From Pseudomonadota bacterium (lineage in GTDB: Bacteria > Myxococcota > Polyangia > Polyangiales > Polyangiaceae): a stretch of 5,575 bases of DNA. Both the position numbers and the translations under genes were made by a program. Below are positions 1 through 5,575 of the stretch, one piece after another. The notes under the pieces are model-generated. The model ran no database searches, was not told the origin of the DNA, and saw nothing but the letters and a program-made list of their open reading frames with translations. The DNA is taken from NCBI GenBank assembly GCA_023419055.1, contig JAEZYO010000471.1, positions 1-5,575 of the forward strand, written 5' to 3'. Every line of letters begins with the position of its first letter. Within the stretch, counting starts at the first letter, position 1.

Positions 1-1188
1 ATGCTCGCTCGCGTACTTGGCGAGGAAGTACTCCGCGAGGCCGGGGATGTCGTTCGGTCGCTCGCGCAGCGGGGGGAGCGTGATCGTGAAGACGTTGAGC
101 CGATAGTAGAGGTCTTCGCGGAAGGTCCCCGCCGCGACCGCTCGTTCCATGTCCTTGTTGGTCGCGGCGACCAAGCGCACGTCGGGGCGCAACGTCTCGG
201 AGCCGCCGAGCCGCTCGAACTCGCGGAACTGCAGCACGCGGAGCAGCTTCGCTTGCGTGGTCAGAGGCAGCTCGCCAATTTCGTCGAGGAACAGCGTGCC
301 GCCCTGAGCGAGCTCGAAGCGCCCCTTCTTGCGCGCGTGAGCGCCCGTAAAGGCGCCGCGCTCGTGACCGAACAACTCCGACTCGAACAGCGTCTCCGGG
401 AGCGCCGCGCAGTTGACCTTCACGAAGGGCTGCCGCGCGCGCAGCGAGTTCGTGTGGATCGCCTGCGCCACGAGCTCCTTACCCGTGCCGGACTCACCAC
501 GGATGAGCGCGGTGGCGTTGGTGCGCGCCACTTGCCCGACCTGCTCGTAAACCTGCCTCATGGCGACGCTCGAGCCGATCATGTTCGCGTACTCGAAGGC
601 GCTCCGCCCTCGCTCCTCCGCGAAGCGATCGGCCGGCGCCATGTCTTCCAGCCTCGCGGCGCGCAGCGCCTGCGAGATCAGCGACGCGACCACCTCGAGC
701 ACCCCCAGGCGGCCGGGGTTCGCGCTCTCGCGTTCCCCGAAATAGGCAGAGAGCGCGCCCGCGGCGTGACCGCCGATCGAGAGCGGCACGCACACCATGC
801 TCTTGATCTCCGTCGTGACCGGCAAGAGCTCCGGCAGCTCCGAGGTCGCCATCGGCTCGTGCTTCACGTTGGGCACGACGATCGGACGCCCCGTCTCTGC
901 CACGCGACCGAGCACTCCCTTGCCGTAGCGAGCCCGCATGGCCCTGGCGGGGAGCCCGCTCGCCGCTTCGATCTCGAGCGTGCGGTGCTCGCTGTCCGAG
1001 AGACAGAGCACCATGCAGCGCGCGCCGAGTCGACGATCGAGCACCTGCATGGCTCGCTCGAGCCGCGACCTGAGGTCACCTTGCGCGGTGAGTTCTCGTC
1101 CGACTTCGGCGAGAGCGAGGAGCTGATCGGATGCTGGGCCCTCGCCGACTTCGGCACGCGGATCCAGCGAGTGAGAGGAGATGCGCAT
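1..1188 (-). CDS. NifA-like sigma-54-dependent transcriptional activator (GAF + AAA+), C-terminus cut by window edge
   Basis: This is a bacterial enhancer-binding protein that would use ATP hydrolysis to open sigma-54 RNA polymerase promoters. The visible 396 residues show an N-terminal GAF-type sensor region (about 25-180) and then an AAA+ domain from about 205. The Walker A motif is GESGTGKE at 231-238, the sigma-54 contact loop GAFTGA is intact at 278-283, and the Walker B aspartate/glutamate pair is D302-E303 (LFLDEIGE). [10 protein letters not shown] and [12 protein letters not shown] close the visible part. The AAA+ wording, for example [10 protein letters not shown] before Walker A, recalls NifA/AnfA-type activators, but the ligand of the GAF domain cannot be read. 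The start is ATG at 1188, preceded by a G-rich run; the frame stays open to a stop at 1231-1233, leaving a weaker TTG at 1215. The rest of the AAA+ domain and the expected Fis-type helix-turn-helix are outside the window. The family is certain; the target genes are unknown. Confidence 0.93.
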   Translation of the reverse strand, partial: MRISSHSLDPRAEVGEGPASDQLLALAEVGRELTAQGDLRSRLERAMQVLDRRLGARCMVLCLSDSEHRTLEIEAASGLPARAMRARYGKGVLGRVAETGRPIVVPNVKHEPMATSELPELLPVTTEIKSMVCVPLSIGGHAAGALSAYFGERESANPGRLGVLEVVASLISQALRAARLEDMAPADRFAEERGRSAFEYANMIGSSVAMRQVYEQVGQVARTNATALIRGESGTGKELVAQAIHTNSLRARQPFVKVNCAALPETLFESELFGHERGAFTGAHARKKGRFELAQGGTLFLDEIGELPLTTQAKLLRVLQFREFERLGGSETLRPDVRLVAATNKDMERAVAAGTFREDLYYRLNVFTITLPPLRERPNDIPGLAEYFLAKYASEH

Positions 1189-1314
1189 CGAGCCCCCCGA
1201 GGCTCGGCCAGCCAATCTTGCGGCGATGTTTCATGGAGATGGCTGGTACGTGCGCGCCGAACGGCCGAATCACTGGCTGCGCGATCGAGCGGAACATGTC
1301 ATGGTTGTTTCGTC

Positions 1315-1638
1315 ATGCTCGTCGGAAGGTGGACGTTCGCGCTCGCGCTCTCGATGGTGCTGTGTGCCTGTACCGGCTCGCGAGGACACAGCGGCTTCAC
1401 GCCCGAACCCACCCGTGCGGGTAAAGGCGCGTTCGGCGCCGCCGTCGTTGGCGTGGCGGCGGTGACTTATGTTGCGGCCGGCGGGTGCAAAATCGCGGAT
1501 TGCCCTGCGGACACCGTGTGCAATTCCGAAACAGAGCGCTGCGAGCGCATCACGTGCAGCTCGACGTCGTCGCTCGCGCCGACTTGCCCGGCGGGCTCGA
1601 GCTGCCAAGCCTCGACGGGCACGTGCGTCCCGTTCTGA
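1315..1638 (+). CDS. Small cysteine-rich lipoprotein, unknown function
   Basis: This 107-aa protein belongs to no family I can name. Residues 1-19 form a lipoprotein signal peptide (hydrophobic FALALSMVLCAC, lipid cysteine probably C19, with C17 less likely). A short charged stretch follows, then a second hydrophobic Ala/Val/Gly segment at about 39-57, which could be a membrane-inserting or packed helix. The C-terminal half has eight cysteines (58, 63, 69, 76, 81, 91, 97, 104). It contains two copies of a Cys-Pro-Ala-x3-Cys-x6-Cys unit (63-76 and 91-104), a pattern suggesting a small disulfide-stabilised extracytoplasmic domain. The ATG at 1315 was chosen because it places the signal peptide at the N-terminus; no clear Shine-Dalgarno precedes it, and the same frame is open far upstream only as the antisense of the activator gene. 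It is divergent from the activator (126-bp gap) and convergent with the AlkB gene. Confidence 0.72.
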   Translation: MLVGRWTFALALSMVLCACTGSRGHSGFTPEPTRAGKGAFGAAVVGVAAVTYVAAGGCKIADCPADTVCNSETERCERITCSSTSSLAPTCPAGSSCQASTGTCVPF

Positions 1639-1639
1639 G

Positions 1640-1676
1640 CTCCCGGCCGAAGGGGCCTCGAGAGCTACCCGGGGAG
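1640..1676. terminator. Possible hairpin between convergent genes
   Basis: Only 26 bp separate the two convergent stop codons. CTCCCGG (1640-1646) can pair with CCGGGGAG (1669-1676) with one bulged base, and inside it GGCC (1645-1648) can alternatively pair with GGCC (1654-1657). There is no T-run on either strand, so this is only a weak candidate for a shared transcription end. Confidence 0.25.
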
Positions 1677-2285
1677 TGACGAGGTCGACGCGACGTCGAC
1701 GATGCGTCGGAACGTCAGGTTCACGCGCTCACCCCGGACCCGGATCTGCTTGGGGACGCCGTGGCGATAGAGCTCTTGACAGCGGCCGCCCATGACCAGG
1801 AGGTCGCCGTGGCAGAGCTCCACCTCGAAGCGCGACGAGGCGCGCGCCTCTGCTCCGCCCTTCTTCTTCTCGAGCACGAAGCGACGCGGCACTCCGAACG
1901 AGAGACTCGCAATCACTGGCTCGACGCCGAGCTCGGGCTCGTCGTCGGAGTGAAAGCCCATGCTGTCGCGACCGTCTCGGTAACGGTTCACGAGCACGGC
2001 GTTGAACTCGACCTCTGCGATCGCGCGAACGCGCTCCGCGAGGGAGGCGATGGTCGGAGTGAAGGGCGCGCGCTTCACGGTGCGACCCGAATAGGTGTAG
2101 TCGCGATCACCGAACCACGCGGAGAGCCTCGGCTCGGGCACGAGCTTGCCGAAGAAGCGGACGGAGCCTTGCTCCCACGTCACCTCGCCGTTCAAGCGCC
2201 CCAAGACGTCGCTCGCCTCCGGTTCCGGAACGAACGCCTTCACCAGAGTGACGAAGACGCCCGGCTCGAGCTCGGTGCGTTGCAT
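1665..2285 (-). CDS. AlkB-like 2-oxoglutarate- and Fe(II)-dependent dioxygenase (alkylation repair)
   Basis: Enzymes of this family oxidatively remove methyl and other alkyl groups from damaged bases such as 1-methyladenine and 3-methylcytosine in DNA or RNA. Counting from the ATG at 2285 the protein has 206 residues, close to AlkB (about 216). The iron site is visible: H112-x-D114 in the block NRYRDGRDSMGFHSDDEPEL, and H175 in ELYRHGVPK. The 2-oxoglutarate-binding arginines are R187 and R193 (RVNLTFR). The nucleotide-lid block VRFFGKLVPEPRLSAWFGD is also recognisable. The layout NRY-x-DG-x-D-x-x-G-x-H-x-DDE is closer to the eukaryotic ALKBH2/ALKBH3 type than to E. coli AlkB, by memory of those sequences. 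The ATG at 2285 has GAG six bases upstream; a GTG at 2300 in the same frame would add five residues. The stop is TAG. No other repair gene is adjacent, so it appears to be a single-gene unit transcribed away from the expansin gene. Confidence 0.92.
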   Translation of the reverse strand: MQRTELEPGVFVTLVKAFVPEPEASDVLGRLNGEVTWEQGSVRFFGKLVPEPRLSAWFGDRDYTYSGRTVKRAPFTPTIASLAERVRAIAEVEFNAVLVNRYRDGRDSMGFHSDDEPELGVEPVIASLSFGVPRRFVLEKKKGGAEARASSRFEVELCHGDLLVMGGRCQELYRHGVPKQIRVRGERVNLTFRRIVDVASTSSLPG

Positions 2286-2384
2286 ACGAAACTCTAGCAC
2301 CCGAATAATTTTCTACACTGAACGTCAGAGAAGCGCACTTTGTAGGTTCTTAGGGGTTGCTCGAGGTGCGGTTCACGGGCTACC

Positions 2385-2426
2385 AAATCGGAAGCACCTG
2401 GAATCGGTTCCCGATCGAAACGATTC
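2385..2426. promoter_or_regulatory. Operator-like repeats in 16-bp register upstream of the expansin gene
   Basis: Two near-palindromic decamers of the form GAA-N-CG-N-TTC lie here: GAATCGGTTC at 2401-2410 and GAAACGATTC at 2417-2426, their centres 16 bp apart. A half-conserved copy, AAATCGGAAG, sits one more 16-bp step upstream at 2385-2394. The two full copies also form one larger dyad (10-bp arms with one mismatch, 6-bp centre). A central CG in a short dyad is typical of LacI/GalR-type operators, but other regulators are possible. The last copy ends 16 bp before the expansin ATG, so bound protein would block transcription or initiation rather than activate. A weak promoter-like pair, TTGCTC (2357-2362) and TACCAA (2381-2386), lies just upstream. 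Confidence 0.45.
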
Positions 2427-2431
2427 TCAGT

Positions 2432-2435
2432 GGGA
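2432..2435 (+). promoter_or_regulatory. Ribosome binding site of the expansin gene
   Basis: GGGA lies 7 bases before the ATG at 2443. It supports that start over upstream in-frame codons, whose frame runs back into the antisense of the AlkB gene. Confidence 0.6.
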
Positions 2436-2442
2436 ATCCATC

Positions 2443-3522
2443 ATGAAGATGCTTTCACCCATTCGCGTTGGTCTCACGCTGTCGATGCTCGGCGCGCTCG
2501 TTTTCGGCTGTGACGACGGAGGGCTCGGCGATCAAGACACGAGCGTCGGGGCCACGGGCGCGGGCGCTTCGGCCGGTTCGGCAGGCGCTCCGGCGGGCAG
2601 CGGAGGCAGCGCGGGAACAGCGGGCGCCGGCGCAGGCGGGGTCGCGAGCGGCTCCGGCGGAAGCGCAGGTAGCGCAGCGGGTTCGGCGGGAGCTAGTGGG
2701 TCATTCGGCAACGGTGGGTCGATTGGAAACGGCGGAACCGCGGGCGGCTCCGCGGGTAGCGTCGGCGCCGGCGGCACGGCGGGCGCAGGCGGCGCGGGCG
2801 GAAGCGGCAACGACATGCCGGCGCCGGTCGTTCCCGGCACCTGCAAGAGCGACCTCGGCGGGAACGACAACGCTTCGGTCACGTTCTATTGGCTCGATCA
2901 GGGCACCGAGCTCGTGCACTGCAGCTACGACGACACGCAGCGCAACCCCGACAAGATCGCGCACGTCCTCACGGGTGAAGGGCGCTACTTCGGCGCCATC
3001 AACACGACTGACTATGCAGGCTCGGCACCTTGCGGCGCGTGCGTCGAAGTCACGCGCAAGAGCGACAACCGGAAGGTGACGATCACGATCACCGACGAGT
3101 GCCCGGTCGGCAGCAATAACAAGTGCCAGAAGGGCCACATCGATCTCAGCAAGGAGGCCTTCCTCCAAATCGGGCAGGAGTCGGAGGGCTACCTGACACC
3201 GGGACAGATCTCGTGGAAGTACGTCCCCTGCCCCACGGGTGAGACGGTGCATTTCCAGCTCAAGGAGCCGTCGAACGTGAACTGGAACCAGATCCTCGTC
3301 TCTGGCGCGCGCTGGGCGATCACGAAGGTCGAGGTACGCGTCGGCGGCACCTGGGTGAGCGCGGCTCGCCAGGTCTACAACTACTGGGAACCGCCGAACG
3401 GCAAGATGGGCCAGCCTCCCTACCGCGTGCGCGTGACGGACGTGAACGGGTCGGTGCTCGAAGCCGATCTCGAGCTCAAGGCCGGCGAACAGGACAGCGG
3501 CCAGCAGTTCACCTGCAACTGA
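2443..3522 (+). CDS. Expansin-like lipoprotein (DPBB domain + CBM63-like domain)
   Basis: Expansins loosen plant cell walls without hydrolysis by disrupting contacts between cellulose and matrix polymers. This 359-aa protein has a lipoprotein signal peptide (lipobox VFGC, lipid cysteine C23, followed by D24-D25), a Gly/Ala/Ser linker (about 35-123), a six-stranded double-psi beta-barrel domain (about 134-263) and a C-terminal CBM63-like domain (about 265-345). In the barrel, YFGAINTTDYAG, CGACVEVT, ITDECP (D218) and HIDLS (D234) match the expansin/EXLX1 pattern; D218 and D234 correspond to EXLX1 D71 and D82. Eight cysteines in the mature domain suggest up to four disulfides. In the second domain W281 and Y312 align with EXLX1 W126 and Y157, while the position of W125 is N280. 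The start at 2443 is fixed by the signal peptide and the GGGA site. It lies 96 bp before the pectate lyase gene on the same strand, which suggests joint action on plant wall material. Confidence 0.92.
   Translation: MKMLSPIRVGLTLSMLGALVFGCDDGGLGDQDTSVGATGAGASAGSAGAPAGSGGSAGTAGAGAGGVASGSGGSAGSAAGSAGASGSFGNGGSIGNGGTAGGSAGSVGAGGTAGAGGAGGSGNDMPAPVVPGTCKSDLGGNDNASVTFYWLDQGTELVHCSYDDTQRNPDKIAHVLTGEGRYFGAINTTDYAGSAPCGACVEVTRKSDNRKVTITITDECPVGSNNKCQKGHIDLSKEAFLQIGQESEGYLTPGQISWKYVPCPTGETVHFQLKEPSNVNWNQILVSGARWAITKVEVRVGGTWVSAARQVYNYWEPPNGKMGQPPYRVRVTDVNGSVLEADLELKAGEQDSGQQFTCN
2545..2811 (+). repeat. Gly/Ala/Ser-rich low-complexity linker of the expansin
   Basis: These 89 codons are almost only Gly, Ala and Ser, with imperfect GGSAGSAG- and GGTAGGSAG-like units. 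They form a flexible spacer between the lipid anchor and the barrel domain. The GC-rich quasi-repetitive DNA makes the minus strand read as Pro/Ala-rich open frames, which are artefacts. Confidence 0.9.
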
Positions 3523-3526
3523 GCCT

Positions 3527-3548
3527 GGCGGTCGCTCTCGCGACCGTC
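3527..3548 (+). terminator. Hairpin after the expansin gene
   Basis: CGGTCGC (3529-3535) and GCGACCG (3540-3546) form a 7-bp perfect stem with a TCTC loop, extendable by a G-T and a G-C pair, beginning 5 bases after the stop codon. No T-run follows directly. It could be a terminator, an attenuator between the two genes, or an mRNA-stabilising 3' structure. Confidence 0.45.
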
Positions 3549-3566
3549 CGACCTGGTCGTGGCACG

Positions 3567-3584
3567 CGTCGCCTGACGATTTTT
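3567..3584 (+). terminator. Short hairpin with T-run before the pectate lyase gene
   Basis: CGTC (3567-3570) pairs with GACG (3575-3578) across a 4-base loop and is followed by ATTTTT (3579-3584), the only T-run in the gap. The stem is just 4 bp, so termination would be weak. Together with the hairpin at 3527-3548 it could partly insulate the pectate lyase gene. Confidence 0.3.
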
Positions 3585-3618
3585 GGCGTCGCGGGACTGG
3601 GGTGTGCAACCGGTGAAC

Positions 3619-4968
3619 ATGAAGATCCGGTGTCAGCGCCGCCTCGCTCCTCACCGTAGCGCTCGACTATCATCCTGCATCTTGGTTGGAATCGTCGCGC
3701 TCGCTTGCTCGGGCACCGACGGCGATCCAGCGGGTGATCCCAGCGCAGGAGGCGCCGGAAATGCCGGTTCGCCCGCAGCAGCTGGCTCGGGGTCTGGAGC
3801 GAGCGGCAGCGGCAGCTCTGCGGCAGGCTCCGAGGCGCACGCAGGTTCGTCGGGAGGAACTTCGGGTGGTGGCTCGTCCGGGGGCTCGCCGAGCGGCACC
3901 GCCGGAGCAGGCGGATCGCTCGCTGGCGCCGGCGGCTCCGCAGCGGGCAGCGCGGGAACGGACGGGACCGGCGGGACCGGCGGAGGCGCGGGCGGGAGCG
4001 GAGGTACCGGCGGCGTTCCAGCGACTGGCGGCCCCATCGGGTTCGCTGCAGAGAACGGCGGCACGACGGGCGGCAAAGGCGGCGAAGTCGTCACGGCCTC
4101 GACATTCGCCGAACTGAAAGCGTACGCCGAGAGCACTGCGGCGTACGTCATCCTGGTCGAAGGAACGATCTCGAACGGCGCCGACGGCGGGCAGATTCGA
4201 GTGAAGTCGAACAAGTCGATCATCGGCGTCGGCGAGGACGCCTTCCTCGACGGCGTCGGCGTCGACATCTCGAGCAACAACAACGTCATTCTCCAGAACC
4301 TGCGCGTCTCGCTCACCGGCGTCACGACGCGGACGGACAAAGCCGGCGTCTTCGGTGAGGGCAAGATCCTGGTCAACGGCGGCGACGCCATCTCGATCAG
4401 CGGCACGAGCAAGAACATCTGGATCGACCACTGCGAAGTGTTCTCGGAAGACCCGGCGACGCAGGCCAACAAAGACCTTTACGACGGCCTCATCGACATC
4501 AAGGGCCAAACCGGGTTCATCACCCTCTCCTGGAACTACCTGCACGACCATCACAAGGGCGGGCTCGTCGGCGCCGCGGACGACGACCTCTACGACGACC
4601 GCAAGGTGACGCTCCATCACAACTACTACGAGAACGTGAAGCTCCGGATTCCGATGTACCGCGGCTCCACGGGGCACTTCTTCAACAACTACGTCGTCGG
4701 GGCGAGCGACGCGACCGAGATCCGTGCGAACACCTGCGTGCGCGTGGAGAAGAACTACTACGAAGAGCTCCACTACTCGATCTACACGCCGTCGGATTCA
4801 CCGGGAAAGACGGAGCGCATCGACAACATCGAAGTGAAGCGCACCGAGCGCGCCTACCCGGCGAACTGCACCGCGAATATCCCGTACTCCTACGCGGAGG
4901 TGCTGCTCAGCGCGGCAGAAGTGAAGACGGCCGTCCCGAGCGGCGCAGGCGTGGGCAAGCTTTGGTAG
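3619..4968 (+). CDS. Pectate lyase lipoprotein, polysaccharide lyase family 1
   Basis: Pectate lyases cleave polygalacturonate by Ca2+-dependent beta-elimination. The 449-aa product has an arginine-rich N-terminus, a hydrophobic core and a lipobox (ALAC, lipid cysteine C30), then a Gly/Ser/Ala linker (about 42-138) and a PL1 beta-helix domain (about 139-449). Diagnostic blocks are GTTGGKGG (148-155), NKSIIGVG (198-205), NNVILQNLRV (221-230), NIWIDHCEVF (266-275), DGLIDIKG (289-296), SWNYLHDHHKGGLVG (304-318), HHNYYENVKLRIPMYR (333-348) and HFFNNY (353-358). By spacing, D289, D293, K313, R343 and R348 match the Ca-binding and catalytic residues D223, D227, K247, R279 and R284 of Bacillus subtilis Pel; D256 is the likely third Ca ligand. 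The enzyme therefore looks active. ATG 3619 is chosen because it starts the signal peptide; GTG at 3613 is possible and no strong Shine-Dalgarno is seen. It follows the expansin gene on the same strand. Confidence 0.94.
   Translation: MKIRCQRRLAPHRSARLSSCILVGIVALACSGTDGDPAGDPSAGGAGNAGSPAAAGSGSGASGSGSSAAGSEAHAGSSGGTSGGGSSGGSPSGTAGAGGSLAGAGGSAAGSAGTDGTGGTGGGAGGSGGTGGVPATGGPIGFAAENGGTTGGKGGEVVTASTFAELKAYAESTAAYVILVEGTISNGADGGQIRVKSNKSIIGVGEDAFLDGVGVDISSNNNVILQNLRVSLTGVTTRTDKAGVFGEGKILVNGGDAISISGTSKNIWIDHCEVFSEDPATQANKDLYDGLIDIKGQTGFITLSWNYLHDHHKGGLVGAADDDLYDDRKVTLHHNYYENVKLRIPMYRGSTGHFFNNYVVGASDATEIRANTCVRVEKNYYEELHYSIYTPSDSPGKTERIDNIEVKRTERAYPANCTANIPYSYAEVLLSAAEVKTAVPSGAGVGKLW
3742..4032 (+). 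repeat. Gly/Ser/Ala-rich low-complexity linker of the pectate lyase
   Basis: About 97 codons of mostly Gly, Ser and Ala separate the lipid cysteine from the PL1 domain. The start is Ser/Ala-heavy (GSGSGASGSGSS), while the end is nearly pure Gly with Thr (GTGGTGGGAGGSGGTGG). It resembles the expansin linker in length and composition but not in unit order, so shared selection or local expansion is as likely as duplication. Confidence 0.9.
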
Positions 4969-4991
4969 AAGCGAGGCTTCGAAGGGGTTCG

Positions 4992-5005
4992 GGGTCTCGG
5001 GACCC
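4992..5005. terminator. Possible small hairpin between convergent genes
   Basis: GGGTC (4992-4996) pairs with GACCC (5001-5005) across a TCGG loop within the 49-bp gap between the pectate lyase and the convergent phosphatidyltransferase gene. A second overlapping option pairs GTCGGG (5006-5011) with CCCGAC (5027-5032). No T-run is present, so this is a weak call. Confidence 0.25.
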
Positions 5006-5017
5006 GTCGGGCGCGGC

Positions 5018-5575
5018 TCAGCTTCTCCCGACCGACGCCCTTTCATGACGATACGCTGCTCGGAGCGCTGCCACGGCGCCCACCGCTTGCAAGGCACCGA
5101 GCAAACCGAGACCCACGCCGAGCACACGCAGGGCCTGCTCGGAGCTCGGCGCGAGCGCCGCCACCACGAACACCAACAGGGTGAGAAGCCATCGCTCGGC
5201 TCGCCGCATGAAGAGCGCGGGCAACGCAATTCCGAGCCCCTCCGCGCGTGCGCGGACGTAGCTGATGGCGAAGCTCGTGACCAGGGCCCCGAGCGGCGCG
5301 AGGACCCAGGCGCCGTGACCGCCGAGCGACAGGAAGACGGTCGCACCGACGAGCGGCAGCGCGTCCGAAGCGCGGTCGGACGTCGAGTCGAGCAGCGCGC
5401 CGAAGCGTGTCTCGGTGCGCGTCGCCCGAGCCACCGCGCCGTCGAGCGCGTCGAAGGCGCCGCTCGCGAGGAAGAGCGCGATCGCCCACCCGAAGCTCCC
5501 GGTCGCCACCGCTGCCCCGCCCGGGAGGGCGAGCAACAACGACGCCCCCGTGAGCGCGTTGGCGCTTACTCCGAC
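5018..5575 (-). CDS. CDP-alcohol phosphatidyltransferase family membrane enzyme, N-terminus cut by window edge
   Basis: Enzymes of this family transfer a phosphatidyl group from a CDP-linked lipid to an alcohol such as glycerol-3-phosphate or inositol (phosphate) in the inner membrane. The 185 visible residues carry the complete motif D-x2-DG-x2-AR-x8-G-x3-D-x3-D, with D42, D45, G46, A49, R50, G59, D63 and D67 counted from the first visible codon. VSANALTG near the edge is the usual N-terminal helix of the family, so few residues are missing. Later blocks SYVRARAEGLG (105-115) and RRAERWLL (124-131) recall phosphatidylinositol-phosphate synthase or PgsA-like members, but the acceptor alcohol cannot be fixed from sequence alone. 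Several hydrophobic segments fit a multi-pass protein. A TTG at 5539 could be mistaken for the start, but the motif context upstream of it shows the gene continues beyond 5575. It converges on the pectate lyase gene with a 49-bp gap. Confidence 0.93.
   Translation of the reverse strand, partial: VGVSANALTGASLLLALPGGAAVATGSFGWAIALFLASGAFDALDGAVARATRTETRFGALLDSTSDRASDALPLVGATVFLSLGGHGAWVLAPLGALVTSFAISYVRARAEGLGIALPALFMRRAERWLLTLLVFVVAALAPSSEQALRVLGVGLGLLGALQAVGAVAALRAAYRHERASVGRS

Noticed and set aside
1..1314. Long plus-strand open frame running into the small lipoprotein gene
   Set aside because: It is the exact antisense of the sigma-54 activator, whose motifs are unmistakable. Its Arg/Leu/Glu/His-rich text has no domain, and only the part from the ATG at 1315 looks like a protein.
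2146..2442. In-frame N-terminal extension of the expansin
   Set aside because: It overlaps the antisense of the AlkB gene, has no signal features, and would bury the lipoprotein signal peptide that begins at the ATG at 2443.
3560..3575. TGGCAC resembling the -24 element of a sigma-54 promoter before the pectate lyase
   Set aside because: At the required spacing the -12 element reads GCCT instead of TTGC, so the essential GC is missing.
3583..3618. TTG start adding 12 residues to the pectate lyase
   Set aside because: The extension adds non-signal residues before a good signal peptide, and the TTG lies directly in the T-run of the gap.
2701..3654. 317-aa minus-strand open frame opposite the expansin
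   Set aside because: Shadow of a high-GC gene: His/Arg/Asp/Val-rich composition, no recognisable motif, and the opposite strand carries a full expansin domain.
2545..4032. Gly/Ser/Ala tracts as a DNA-level tandem repeat or mobile element
   Set aside because: The units are imperfect and in frame, with no terminal inverted repeats or transposase; they are best explained as protein linkers.
3651..4773. Two long minus-strand open frames (Pro-rich and Val/Asp-rich) opposite the pectate lyase
   Set aside because: They mirror the Gly/Ser linker and the PL1 domain codons; no start context or domain supports them.

Overview
This GC-rich window most likely comes from a soil myxobacterium of the Polyangia/Sorangium type. 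That is an inference from three traits: high-GC codon use with long open antisense frames, lipoproteins whose anchor cysteine is followed by about 90-100 residues of Gly/Ser/Ala-rich linker, and a GAF-AAA+ sigma-54 activator. I see no RNA gene, CRISPR array, insertion sequence or phage gene.

Layout. Positions 1-1188 (minus) hold the first 396 residues of a NifA-like sigma-54 activator whose AAA+ end and DNA-binding domain lie beyond the left edge. Divergent from it, 1315-1638 (plus) encodes a 107-aa cysteine-rich lipoprotein with two copies of a Cys-x5-Cys-x6-Cys unit. Converging on that gene, 1665-2285 (minus) encodes an AlkB-type 2-oxoglutarate/Fe(II) dioxygenase (alkylated nucleic acid repair). 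A 157-bp divergent gap follows; it carries a series of operator-like sites spaced 16 bp apart, just before the next gene.

The centre of interest is 2443-4968 (plus): a lipoprotein expansin (DPBB plus CBM63-like domain) followed 96 bp later by a lipoprotein pectate lyase (PL1 family). Both have a lipobox, a long flexible Gly/Ser/Ala linker and a plant-cell-wall-active domain. Together they look like a small surface-tethered module: the expansin loosens cellulose/matrix contacts and the lyase cuts de-esterified pectin. A hairpin lies between them, so they may be co-transcribed with partial termination or be separate units. The last gene, 5018-5575 (minus, N-terminus off the right edge), is a CDP-alcohol phosphatidyltransferase with a complete catalytic motif; it converges on the lyase and belongs to phospholipid synthesis, with no evident link to the wall-degrading pair.
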